DNA of 7,908 bases from UBA6624 sp964517115 [NCBI: uncultured bacterium] (GTDB taxonomy: Bacteria > UBP7 > UBA6624): NCBI GenBank assembly GCA_964517115.1, contig CAZFBE010000035.1:1-7908 (forward strand). The letters are read 5' to 3'. A program made the translations under genes and the position numbers. Of the stretch, positions 1 to 6,965 are shown one piece after another. The notes under the pieces are model-generated. The model was not told the DNA's origin, did no database searches, and saw nothing but the letters and a program-made list of their open reading frames with translations. Position 1 is the stretch's first letter; every line of letters starts with the position of its first letter.

Positions 1-272
1 AATGCCCTGTATTCCAAATCCCTTTCCAATCTTCCAAGACCTGTCAACAAACCTAAAACAAGCGCAATTGGAAGGGTGTGAAAAGTCCAATAAGGAATTC
101 TTAAATAAAGCATTTCTAAAACAACCTGCCAGGGAATTTTTCTATCAACAATAATTCCAACAAGCTGGTAAAAATCTGTGCCTAAAAGCTCTAAACCAAG
201 TATAGAAACGGTGAAAAGGATAACGGGAGGAACAACCTCTCTTAGTGTGTAAAAGATTAATTTACTAAACAT
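1..272 (-). CDS. LptG-like LPS export permease, N-terminal part (YjgP/YjgQ family), runs off the window
   Basis: The 90 complete codons seen here encode the N-terminus of a second YjgP/YjgQ-family permease. In this family LptF and LptG form the inner-membrane part of the Lpt ABC exporter, working with the LptB ATPase to pull LPS from the inner membrane. Residues about 14-35 and 54-80 are hydrophobic. The stretch MLYLRIPYWTFHTLPIALVL, followed by GRLERDLEYRA, parallels MLFLRLPFWIVFALPVSLLF and SRLAQDGEFRA of the upstream gene, so the two are paralogues. The ATG at 270-272 overlaps the upstream stop by 8 bp (ATGTTTAG). It has an AGGA ribosome-binding site 6 nt before it at 279-282, which indicates translational coupling. 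The remainder, including the periplasmic domain and last three membrane segments, lies outside the window. The LptG rather than LptF label is inferred only from its second position in the pair. Confidence 0.88.
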   Translation of the reverse strand, partial: MFSKLIFYTLREVVPPVILFTVSILGLELLGTDFYQLVGIIVDRKIPWQVVLEMLYLRIPYWTFHTLPIALVLGLLTGLGRLERDLEYRA

Positions 273-1380
273 CCTTTTTCCTAATTACAAATAAAAAGAT
301 TAACCCAATTGTTAAAAATATCAAATTTGGAAGCCATCCAGCAAGTACAGGAGAAACAGACATCGTGTAACCCAAAGCCCTTCCGACGCCAATCAATCCC
401 CAATAAACAGTAAAAGAGATTACAGCTACAAAAAAAGCTGACGTCCTTCCAGAACTACCCATTGACAAAGCCAAAGGAAAAGCAAAAACAACAAAGATTA
501 AATTTGCAAGAGGTAAACTGTACCTGTAATTGAATTCAGTTTCCTCTCTTGCTAAAAGTCTTTTTGGATAAAAAGACCTGGACCTATGATTAAGTATCTT
601 TTCCCTCAAGGTTGCTGCATTGTCTACCAAGGGGCTGTCTATAACAGGAACTGATTCAGAGAATTCTCTACTTAAATCAATCTCCGCTGTCTTGAAACTT
701 TGAAGAATTTTTATCCTGCTTCCTTCTTCAGAAAATTTAATTGATTGACCTTTGTTCAAGGTAAGTATTTGATTTTTTATCTCTCCACTTTCAGCTCTGA
801 CTAACTCCTTTGGAGAACTTAATAGATCTAACTTTAAAATTCTTATATCTTGAATGCTCCCCGTTGAAGCAATTTCTCCAAAATAGTAATACATATTATT
901 TGGCCCTGAAACAAATTTACCTGGCTCTATCCTTTTGATTAAATCACTTTGGCTGAACTTAGCAACTATTTCAAAATACTCAGTCAAAGAATTCTTCATA
1001 TATTTCTCTTGTACAAAAAAAGAAAACAAAGAAACAACAAGGCCTACAAAAACGAATCTATAAAAAATCAAAACCTTTGAACAGCCTGAAGTTCTTATCG
1101 CCCGAAATTCTCCATCTTGAGCTAGTCTAGATACAGAAAGAAATATTCCAAAAAGCAAAGAAACCGGTAAAGCAAAAACAATCCAAAAAGGCAAGCGTAA
1201 AAAAAGCATATGAAAAATTACAAGAATTGGAACCTGCTTTGAGGAAACCAGATCGATCATCTGATAAAGATCCATTGCCAAAATAGCAAAAAGTAAAAAA
1301 CCTAAAAGAACAGCAAAAAACGGTCCAAAGAACTCACTAAATATCCATTTATTTAATGTTTTATTTTTTAAAAGAAACAC
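265..1380 (-). CDS. lptF: LptF-like LPS export permease (YjgP/YjgQ family)
   Basis: This 371-residue protein has the full LptF/LptG plan: three N-terminal membrane segments (about 18-40, 54-81, 102-123), a periplasmic domain of about 160 residues (125-285), and three C-terminal segments (288-307, 313-335, 345-366). The family-typical block LPVSLLFGIFLSVSRLAQDG followed by EFRAIRTSGC covers residues 71-100. REETEFNYRYSLPLANLIF, just before segment four, matches the conserved charged run into that helix. LptF and LptG are known to pair with LptB to extract LPS for delivery to LptC/A/D. The start is GTG at 1378-1380, supported by GAGG at 1391-1394, 10 nt upstream; no better in-frame start lies nearby. 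It sits 27 bp after pyrF, and the following paralogue overlaps it by 8 bp. The family call is firm. The choice between LptF and LptG is positional, and distant members of this family can be hard to tell apart. Confidence 0.88.
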   Translation of the reverse strand: MFLLKNKTLNKWIFSEFFGPFFAVLLGFLLFAILAMDLYQMIDLVSSKQVPILVIFHMLFLRLPFWIVFALPVSLLFGIFLSVSRLAQDGEFRAIRTSGCSKVLIFYRFVFVGLVVSLFSFFVQEKYMKNSLTEYFEIVAKFSQSDLIKRIEPGKFVSGPNNMYYYFGEIASTGSIQDIRILKLDLLSSPKELVRAESGEIKNQILTLNKGQSIKFSEEGSRIKILQSFKTAEIDLSREFSESVPVIDSPLVDNAATLREKILNHRSRSFYPKRLLAREETEFNYRYSLPLANLIFVVFAFPLALSMGSSGRTSAFFVAVISFTVYWGLIGVGRALGYTMSVSPVLAGWLPNLIFLTIGLIFLFVIRKKDV

Positions 1381-1407
1381 AAAAACTAAACCTCAAAAAA
1401 AAATCTT

Positions 1408-2097
1408 CTAAACATCAGACTCTCTTTCAAAAATTTTCATTTTTTGAATAGCCTCTTCATGAGGAACCCCCAAAAGAGCCCTACCTATAACAAGCCAGTC
1501 TGCTCCCTTTTTGACTGCTTTCTGAGGGGTTGTAATTCTTTTTTGGTCATCTACAATATCTCCAGAAAACCTTACACCAGGAACCCAAAGAGAACATTTT
1601 GGAAAATTTGTTTTTATAAACTCTATCTCAGAACCAGAAGAAACAAAATTCCTCAAGCCGGACTCCCAACTCCAAGAAAGCATCTGGTCAAAAGATTGCT
1701 TTATTGATTTTCCAGAAAAAGAACTCCAACTTTCAGTAGAAATACTTGTCAAAACCCCAACCCCAATTGGATCTAAAAGGCCATTTCCCCCTTCTACAGC
1801 TGCCTTGACCATGTCCTTTCCTCCAGACATGTGTATCGTTATAAAATCAACATCCCTTTTGGACAAAGAACTGACTGCTAAAAAAACGGTATTTGGTATG
1901 TCGTGTAATTTAAGGTCAAGAAAAACCATCCTTTCTTTGCTTTTAATGTAATCAATGACCCCTGGCCAGTTGTTAAAAAGGACCGGACCAACTTTAAAAC
2001 ACCCTACCCACTCAGAAAAAAAATCAATCCACTCTTTTGCCTTTTTCTCTGACCCTGTATCGAGGGCTAATGCAATTGGTAAATTTTTTCGAGCCAT
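1408..2097 (-). CDS. pyrF: orotidine-5'-phosphate decarboxylase (OMP decarboxylase)
   Basis: The enzyme converts OMP to UMP, the last step of de novo pyrimidine synthesis, in the cytoplasm. From the ATG at 2095-2097 the product has 229 residues, a normal length for bacterial PyrF. The signature FLDLKLHDIPNT (59-70) supplies the catalytic Asp61-Lys63-Asp66 set. Asp13 in ALALD and Lys35 in FKVGP complete the usual active site. The phosphate-binding C-terminal part is also present: VPGVR (172-176), DDQKRITTP (183-191) and GADWLVIGR (198-206). An in-frame TTG at 2113-2115 would add six residues and overlap pyrD by 17 bp. I prefer the ATG because GGAG at 2110-2113 overlaps that TTG and could serve the ATG 12 nt downstream. 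The ATG starts 1 nt after the pyrD stop, which fits coupled translation with the preceding enzyme of the same pathway. Confidence 0.95.
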   Translation of the reverse strand: MARKNLPIALALDTGSEKKAKEWIDFFSEWVGCFKVGPVLFNNWPGVIDYIKSKERMVFLDLKLHDIPNTVFLAVSSLSKRDVDFITIHMSGGKDMVKAAVEGGNGLLDPIGVGVLTSISTESWSSFSGKSIKQSFDQMLSWSWESGLRNFVSSGSEIEFIKTNFPKCSLWVPGVRFSGDIVDDQKRITTPQKAVKKGADWLVIGRALLGVPHEEAIQKMKIFERESDV

Positions 2098-2098
2098 T

Positions 2099-2977
2099 TT
2101 AGACAGCTGCTCCAAGAATGTTTTTCATGCCACCTCTTTTTTTAATTTCTTCATCTAATTCCAAAGGGAAATCTACAGCTTTTTTTGGATTTGAAAAGAA
2201 CAAGGCTCCTATTTGAAGCCATTTTGCACCACTCATAATATAAGAAAGAGCGCTGTTAATATCCATAATGCCCCCAGAAGCAAGAATGTCGCATTTAAAC
2301 TCCCTATAAATCATATGGCAATGTCTTAAAGTGATAGGAGTTATTGCAGGTCCAGAAAGTCCTCCGTATTCAGTTCCAAGGACTGGTATTCTTTTTTCTA
2401 TATCAATTGCCATTGCTGGATAAGTATTAGCAACGGTGATGGCATCAGACCCAGCCTCAAGAGCAGCTTCAGCATACGGCCTCATGTCTGGAACCAATGG
2501 AGTAAGTTTCGCAATTATTGGCTTTTTTGTTTCTTTTCTAACGGACTTTATAACACTTTTTATAACATCAATGTCTGTTCCAAACTCCAAACTTCCACCA
2601 TGCACATTTGGACAAGATAAATTTACCTCATAGGCCCAATAAGAATCTTTCGAGAACTCCACCAACTTGCTTGCTAACTCTCCATAGCCCTCAATAGACC
2701 ATCCAGAAAGATTTGCTATAACGGGAATGTCTAAAGATTGAAGCCCAGGTAAAACATTCGAACAAAAACTTTTGGCACCAGGGTTTGCTAAACCAATTGA
2801 ATTTATAACACCACATTCAGTTTCAGCAAGCCTATGTGCTGGATTTCCTTTTCTTTCTTCCAGGCTTAACCCCTTGGTTAAAACACCAGCCCAATTTTTA
2901 GGATTAAACGCAGGATAATCATCAAATTTATATAAATAGCCCGAAGCTATTAGACAAGTGCGATTCAAATTAAACAA
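2099..2977 (-). CDS. pyrD: dihydroorotate dehydrogenase, class 1 (1B-like)
   Basis: The enzyme oxidises dihydroorotate to orotate on FMN in the pyrimidine pathway. The active-site loop reads NLSCPN (119-124), with Cys122 as base; class 2 enzymes have Ser here. HGGSLEFGTD (126-135) is typical of class 1B, the form that works with an iron-sulfur/FAD subunit, PyrK. Other family blocks are KGLSLEERKGNPAHRLAET (35-53), IAKLTP (155-160), GGLSGPAITP (205-214) and ASGGI (233-237). No pyrK is visible in the window. The reading frame opens with TTG at 2975-2977. No in-frame ATG exists back to a TAG at 3017-3019, and no good ribosome-binding site is seen. IASG falls at residues 10-13, so the N-terminus is about 10 residues shorter than usual. 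The 292-residue product is otherwise complete. The exact start is uncertain, but the function is not. Confidence 0.93.
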   Translation of the reverse strand: MFNLNRTCLIASGYLYKFDDYPAFNPKNWAGVLTKGLSLEERKGNPAHRLAETECGVINSIGLANPGAKSFCSNVLPGLQSLDIPVIANLSGWSIEGYGELASKLVEFSKDSYWAYEVNLSCPNVHGGSLEFGTDIDVIKSVIKSVRKETKKPIIAKLTPLVPDMRPYAEAALEAGSDAITVANTYPAMAIDIEKRIPVLGTEYGGLSGPAITPITLRHCHMIYREFKCDILASGGIMDINSALSYIMSGAKWLQIGALFFSNPKKAVDFPLELDEEIKKRGGMKNILGAAV

Positions 2978-2995
2978 TTTTATGTACCATAGTGA

Positions 2996-3023
2996 TTGTA
3001 TTTTATTTTTTTTGTTCTATAAT
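2996..3023 (+). promoter_or_regulatory. candidate sigma70-type promoter for the lipoprotein gene
   Basis: A perfect TATAAT -10 box lies at 3018-3023. A poor -35 candidate, TTGTAT, lies at 2996-3001 with a 16-bp spacer. Transcription would start near 3030, giving a leader of about 29 nt before the ATG at 3059. The -10 is convincing and the -35 matches only three of six consensus bases, so the call rests mainly on the -10 and its position. Confidence 0.45.
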
Positions 3024-3030
3024 TGCTTGG

Positions 3031-3048
3031 TTATCTCATAAGAGATAA
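3031..3048. promoter_or_regulatory. perfect 7-bp inverted repeat in the divergent pyrD/lipoprotein intergenic region
   Basis: TTATCTC (3031-3037) and GAGATAA (3042-3048) are exact reverse complements separated by ATAA. The repeat begins at about the predicted transcription start of the plus-strand lipoprotein gene and ends 10 bp before its ATG. It also lies upstream of pyrD on the other strand. It could be an operator for a dimeric regulator or a small hairpin at the 5' end of the lipoprotein mRNA. The stem is short and AT-rich, so chance is possible. Confidence 0.4.
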
Positions 3049-3058
3049 ATAGAAAACA

Positions 3059-5863
3059 ATGATTAAAAAACTTACTTTAATTTCTTTAATAGTCTCTCTT
3101 TCCATATCTTCTTGCAGTTCCGGTGGGTCTACGCCAGAAAGCAATGAAGCAATTAATTCAAGCGATGGCAGCCAAGTCATTATGTCCTTTGATCAAAATA
3201 CACAAAATGTTCAAGGTACCTTGTCTGTTACTGTTGAATATGACCAATCAGTAGTAATTCCTAGTGGAACAGAGCCTGTTTTAAAAGTTGACCAATTGCC
3301 TTGGACGGTTTTGGAAAGTTGTTCTTCCAATCCAAATGTCTGGTGCACTCCAAACAATGAACTAAATACTAACAACCTGCCAAATGGGGATCATGAAGTT
3401 GCTGTAGTTTTAACACTTGACAATGAATCATCAATAATAGATCTTGAAAACATCTCTGTAAACAATTTGACACCAACTGCCGATTTGCAAATAACATCTC
3501 CAACAACAAATGAGATTGTCAAAGGGAATGTCTCTATTCAAATCTCCTATCCACAAGAACTGGGTACAGCATCTTCTATAGTTTATCAAGTTGATAGCAC
3601 CCTTTTATCTCCCGAATGTGATGATGATGTTTTTTGCATTTGGGACTCTACTGGATCTAACCCAGGCATACATATAATAAATGTACAAGCTGTTTTCACA
3701 AATCACACCGTAATGTCTAGCGTCCCTGTCGTAATTGAATCAAGTTCTATGTCAGATGACCTTATCCCCCCAACAGTCACCTGGCTCAATCCTTCATCCG
3801 TAAATGAACAAATTTCTGGAACAATATCCCTTCAAGTAGAGGCTACTGATAATGTTGGAGTAAATTCAGTAACCTTCATGTCTAGAGTTCCTGGAGAAAA
3901 TCCCCAAACCCTTGGTGGCGGTGTTAGAGAATTTGGGGATATATGGACAATACAAGTAGATACAACTGAAACTCCTGACAATGTTTATGAACTAATTGCA
4001 ATAGCAACAGATTTATCAAACAATCCAAGAATGGAGCCTTTGCAGATCGTTGTTTCAAATTCAACCGGAACGGGCACCCCAAATATTGACAAACCTTGTG
4101 TAAGGATAATCAACCCAGTCTTGCAAGAGGTAAATTTTGGTGGAGGAACTTTCTATTGGGTCCCAACAGTCTCAAATACAGTTTCAGTTCTCTCAAAATC
4201 ACCAGTTGTATCAGTTCCTGAAACCCTTTATCAGGACTGTGGTACAAATGTTGATATTGATAAAATTGAATATTACCTAGACGGTGTTCTCTTAGGTCAA
4301 AGTTCAGCTGGTGAAGAAAATTCTTGGGTTTTCTATTGGCCAACTACACTTCTCAACAATGGTCTTTACAACTTAACAGCCATAGCTTATGACACAGAAG
4401 GAAACCAATCAGACAGCCCTGTCTGTGGTGGGACATTTGGAAGCGCTGGAGAGCCTGAAGATTATTTTGGATGTATTAAAGTAAGAGTTGACAATGGAAC
4501 AGGAGATTTCATTCCACCTGACGTAACAATCTTAGGGAAACTTTCTGATGACGGAACAGCAATAGAGCCTTTGGCTGGAGCTCAAATCGCAGGAAATCCA
4601 ACAATCGTTGCACAGGCAACTGACAATGTTGGAATACAAAAAGTTGAATTTAGTGCTAATGGAGTTGTCATAAATGGTTGTACTGACACAAACCTAAGCG
4701 ATGGTCCTGATCTAGATGGTGACGGCTCTCCAGATCCCGGTCTTGCCGTCTGTCTTTGGGATACAAGTTTTGAAAACGAAGGAGCAAAAGACCTAATAGC
4801 GAAAGCAACTGACACAAGTGGGAATACAGACTTTTCTGATGTTGTTTCAGTCATATTAGTTGATGCAGTTCCACCAACACTAACAATGAGAGAATGCGTT
4901 CCTGCAGAAGGATTCTTAACTTGTTATGCTGGAGAATATCAATTCTTAAATCCAACATCTTTCTCTATTGGGTATCAAGCTGATGGGGTTGACAACAATG
5001 CTCCCCCACAATTGATATCATGGCAATGGTTAATGGGTGACGAAGCTAACCCTGCTGACGGTCCAACAAACCAAACAGGTACTCACACCTACACAACATT
5101 GGATCCAGCATCTCCAAACTTCTTAGTTGAAGTTGCAATAGTTAATGAGTCTGGATTACAAGACAATGAACTTGATGATGGAAGCAAGTCTTTCTTTGTA
5201 GTTTATGCACCTAGAGAAATATGGCCTTTGTCAAACACACAAGAAAGTCTTGATTGTGAACTAGACTGGCCTTCAGTATCTGATGACGCCACCCCAGACT
5301 GCCCAACTGGCAATTCTCTTTTTGCCACTGCTGGTGCCCCTATTGTCATAAGAAACATCCATACAGCATTACAAAGAACTGTTTCTGATGACAAGTTTAG
5401 AGGACAGGTTGTAGTGATGCAATTCTTCACAAAGGATGAGACAACTGCAATAAACGATATGAACAACCACATACTCCCTTATTTTGAAGCAGCCTCTTTC
5501 CCTGGTTCAAGTGTTGAAATCTTGTCAATTGGCCTAGCTGAAGATCCCGTCTCTGGAAATGATTCATTCATATCTGTTGAAGATTTAGGTAGCTGGCATA
5601 CTGGAAATGGTTACAACTGGACATTCGTCTGGGATGAAGACAATTTGTTAATGGATCAATATACAACCTATTTTGAAGGTGGAGATGGATGGGCTGGCGG
5701 AATCGAGCCTAGATATGTGATTATGGATAGAAACCACTTTGTAAGATTGGTAGAACAAGGAAGCCTTGATTCAATAGCCGGAGCTGGAGGAAGTTTGGGT
5801 GAATTGCTTGAAACCCTATGGCCTTGTTTCGGGAACCCAACCTGCATTCCTAAATTAGACTAG
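3059..5863 (+). CDS. large multidomain lipoprotein: Ig-like repeats, PKD-like domain and a thioredoxin-fold-like C-terminus
   Basis: I do not recognise this 934-residue protein as a named gene. Residues 1-18 are a lipoprotein signal peptide, and the lipobox ISSC puts the lipidated cysteine at 19. Ser at +2 would, by the enterobacterial rule, favour the outer membrane. Beta-rich domains follow at about 40-140, 141-227, 235-335, 345-478 and 484-600. Several resemble bacterial Ig domains, with ATDNVG at 262-267 and 520-525 and IPP or VPP openings at 236, 485 and 604. DLDGDG (551-556) resembles a calcium-binding loop. Residues 605-715 look PKD-like, with ISWQWLMGDEANP then GTHTYTTLD. Residues 750-925 look like a thioredoxin/TlpA fold: GQVVVMQFF, then IEPRYVIMDRNHFVRL. 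TKDET replaces the catalytic CxxC region. Sixteen further cysteines suggest disulfides and an extracytoplasmic location. There is no clear Shine-Dalgarno before the ATG. The role is unknown; surface binding or scaffolding is possible. Confidence 0.85.
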   Translation: MIKKLTLISLIVSLSISSCSSGGSTPESNEAINSSDGSQVIMSFDQNTQNVQGTLSVTVEYDQSVVIPSGTEPVLKVDQLPWTVLESCSSNPNVWCTPNNELNTNNLPNGDHEVAVVLTLDNESSIIDLENISVNNLTPTADLQITSPTTNEIVKGNVSIQISYPQELGTASSIVYQVDSTLLSPECDDDVFCIWDSTGSNPGIHIINVQAVFTNHTVMSSVPVVIESSSMSDDLIPPTVTWLNPSSVNEQISGTISLQVEATDNVGVNSVTFMSRVPGENPQTLGGGVREFGDIWTIQVDTTETPDNVYELIAIATDLSNNPRMEPLQIVVSNSTGTGTPNIDKPCVRIINPVLQEVNFGGGTFYWVPTVSNTVSVLSKSPVVSVPETLYQDCGTNVDIDKIEYYLDGVLLGQSSAGEENSWVFYWPTTLLNNGLYNLTAIAYDTEGNQSDSPVCGGTFGSAGEPEDYFGCIKVRVDNGTGDFIPPDVTILGKLSDDGTAIEPLAGAQIAGNPTIVAQATDNVGIQKVEFSANGVVINGCTDTNLSDGPDLDGDGSPDPGLAVCLWDTSFENEGAKDLIAKATDTSGNTDFSDVVSVILVDAVPPTLTMRECVPAEGFLTCYAGEYQFLNPTSFSIGYQADGVDNNAPPQLISWQWLMGDEANPADGPTNQTGTHTYTTLDPASPNFLVEVAIVNESGLQDNELDDGSKSFFVVYAPREIWPLSNTQESLDCELDWPSVSDDATPDCPTGNSLFATAGAPIVIRNIHTALQRTVSDDKFRGQVVVMQFFTKDETTAINDMNNHILPYFEAASFPGSSVEILSIGLAEDPVSGNDSFISVEDLGSWHTGNGYNWTFVWDEDNLLMDQYTTYFEGGDGWAGGIEPRYVIMDRNHFVRLVEQGSLDSIAGAGGSLGELLETLWPCFGNPTCIPKLD
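3176..4858 (+). repeat. tandem diverged Ig-like domain repeats within the lipoprotein gene
   Basis: About five beta-sandwich-like units, each 85-135 residues long, cover residues 40-600. The shared pattern is a lead-in near D-x-IPP, then A-T-D-N-V-G, a V-x-F or I-x-Y-x-x-D/N-G strand, a W-D-T/S or W-P-T-T turn, and a final L-x-A-x-A-x-D strand. The units at 484-600 and 235-335 are the most alike. They are diverged at both DNA and protein level, so this is an old domain repeat rather than a recent tandem duplication. Confidence 0.65.
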
Positions 5864-5871
5864 GTAAAAAA

Positions 5872-6951
5872 TCAATCCCTATTAAAGAACTGACTGACTA
5901 GAGAATGGAAATGATGAACTCCTTTCTCCATCTTTGGAGAAAATCTCCCATGGTCATAATACCTTGAAAGAACCCCTTTCTGAACACTCTCAACAATCTC
6001 CTCATCCTCGAGTTCAACCTTGTCCAAACTCCCCCCCGCACCCAGATCCAATTTTGATTCATCCCAGACATAAGAACTAAATTCGATTTTTGTTTTTTTT
6101 ACAGAAATTGGCTTAACAACATTTATAGACAATCCCCAAGGATAAAAGTTAAGCATAGTGTTCGGAAAAAGCCAAAAGTAATAAGCTGCAATATTTTTAC
6201 CGTAATCTACAGAATCTTTTGGGAGATCAAAACAATCTTTTTTATTGTTTCCAACTCCAAGCTGGAGATTTGAATAACGGAAAAGCTCAATAGCATATTC
6301 TTGATGCTTCAGCACCGAAGAAAGGCCTTTATGGACAAAAGGACAATGAAAACACTCAAGGTAATTGTCGCAGTAAAGAGCCCAATTAGCATCGACTGTA
6401 TATTCTTTTGACAAATCTTTCCTGTAGGTAAAATCTTCTATAGGCATCCAACCCACCCTTTCTTCAACATCTTTGATCAAATCACCAAAATCAAAAGGAG
6501 CATCAATTGAAGCAAAAATAAACTGTTTCCATTTTTCAGTAGGGACTTTTGTTAAGTTGTCTCTGCTTGAAGGGAAATCCTTCATCCCCTTTGTTTCTGG
6601 CATTGACAAAAATCTTCCGCAAGAATCAAATCTTCTACCATGATACTTACAGGATATGGACTTCCCGACATTACAAGGTTTGTCCAACAATATATTCCCT
6701 CTATGTGTGCAAACATTAGAAAAACAATCAATATCTTCGTTATTTATAAGGAAAAGCGGCTCTTTGATAAAGTCATCCAAAAACCTAAAAGGGAAAGCAT
6801 CATTTTGGGATTTCAGGTTTGATTCATGAGTGATGAATTGCCAACTTTTCTCAAAAATATCATCTCTTGCTTTTGAAAGAAATTTTTCAGAAGAATAAAA
6901 AGAAGCTGGCAATGTACAAGCTTTTCGTATATCTTTGTCTATGCGCTTCAT
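5872..6951 (-). CDS. Rieske [2Fe-2S] non-haem iron oxygenase, alpha-subunit type
   Basis: The 359-residue product has an N-terminal Rieske domain with C81-x-H83 (NVCTHRGN) and C101-x-x-H104 (SCKYHG), the four [2Fe-2S] ligands. A catalytic domain follows with NYLECFHCPFVH (196-207), in which His202 and His207 should bind the mononuclear iron and Glu199 stands where an acidic residue bridges the two centres. A third, acidic ligand is expected near the C-terminus, probably within LEDEEIVESVQ (314-324). Such enzymes use electrons from a separate reductase to oxygenate aromatic rings or quaternary amines. The single subunit and the tail SRYYDHGRFSPKMEKGVHHF recall choline monooxygenase, CntA and GbcA-like proteins, but the substrate cannot be read from the sequence. 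The ATG at 6949-6951 is chosen because an upstream GTG at 6994-6996 lies inside the tRNA gene. No reductase gene is visible. The gene ends 8 bp from the convergent lipoprotein gene. Confidence 0.9.
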   Translation of the reverse strand: MKRIDKDIRKACTLPASFYSSEKFLSKARDDIFEKSWQFITHESNLKSQNDAFPFRFLDDFIKEPLFLINNEDIDCFSNVCTHRGNILLDKPCNVGKSISCKYHGRRFDSCGRFLSMPETKGMKDFPSSRDNLTKVPTEKWKQFIFASIDAPFDFGDLIKDVEERVGWMPIEDFTYRKDLSKEYTVDANWALYCDNYLECFHCPFVHKGLSSVLKHQEYAIELFRYSNLQLGVGNNKKDCFDLPKDSVDYGKNIAAYYFWLFPNTMLNFYPWGLSINVVKPISVKKTKIEFSSYVWDESKLDLGAGGSLDKVELEDEEIVESVQKGVLSRYYDHGRFSPKMEKGVHHFHSLVSQFFNRD

Positions 6952-6965
6952 AAAGGCAATGGCCC

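Noticed and set aside
1395-1403. T9 run (minus strand) after pyrF as a Rho-independent terminator
   Set aside because: No stem precedes it, and the ribosome-binding site of the next gene follows at once, so it is more likely spacer.
2098-2115. PyrF extension to the TTG at 2115
   Set aside because: It overlaps pyrD by 17 bp and shares bases with a GGAG that could serve the ATG at 2097. The added residues are not part of the conserved PyrF core.
2975-3058. A sigma70 promoter on the minus strand for pyrD
   Set aside because: Several AT-rich -10-like strings exist (for example TACAAT at 2995-3000), but none is paired with a credible -35, so no specific site can be supported.
4582-4854. Minus-strand open frame opposite the lipoprotein gene, and similar ones at 4110-4343 and 5203-5472
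   Set aside because: They lie fully inside a well-supported gene on the other strand, show no recognisable domain and have composition expected of antisense shadows.
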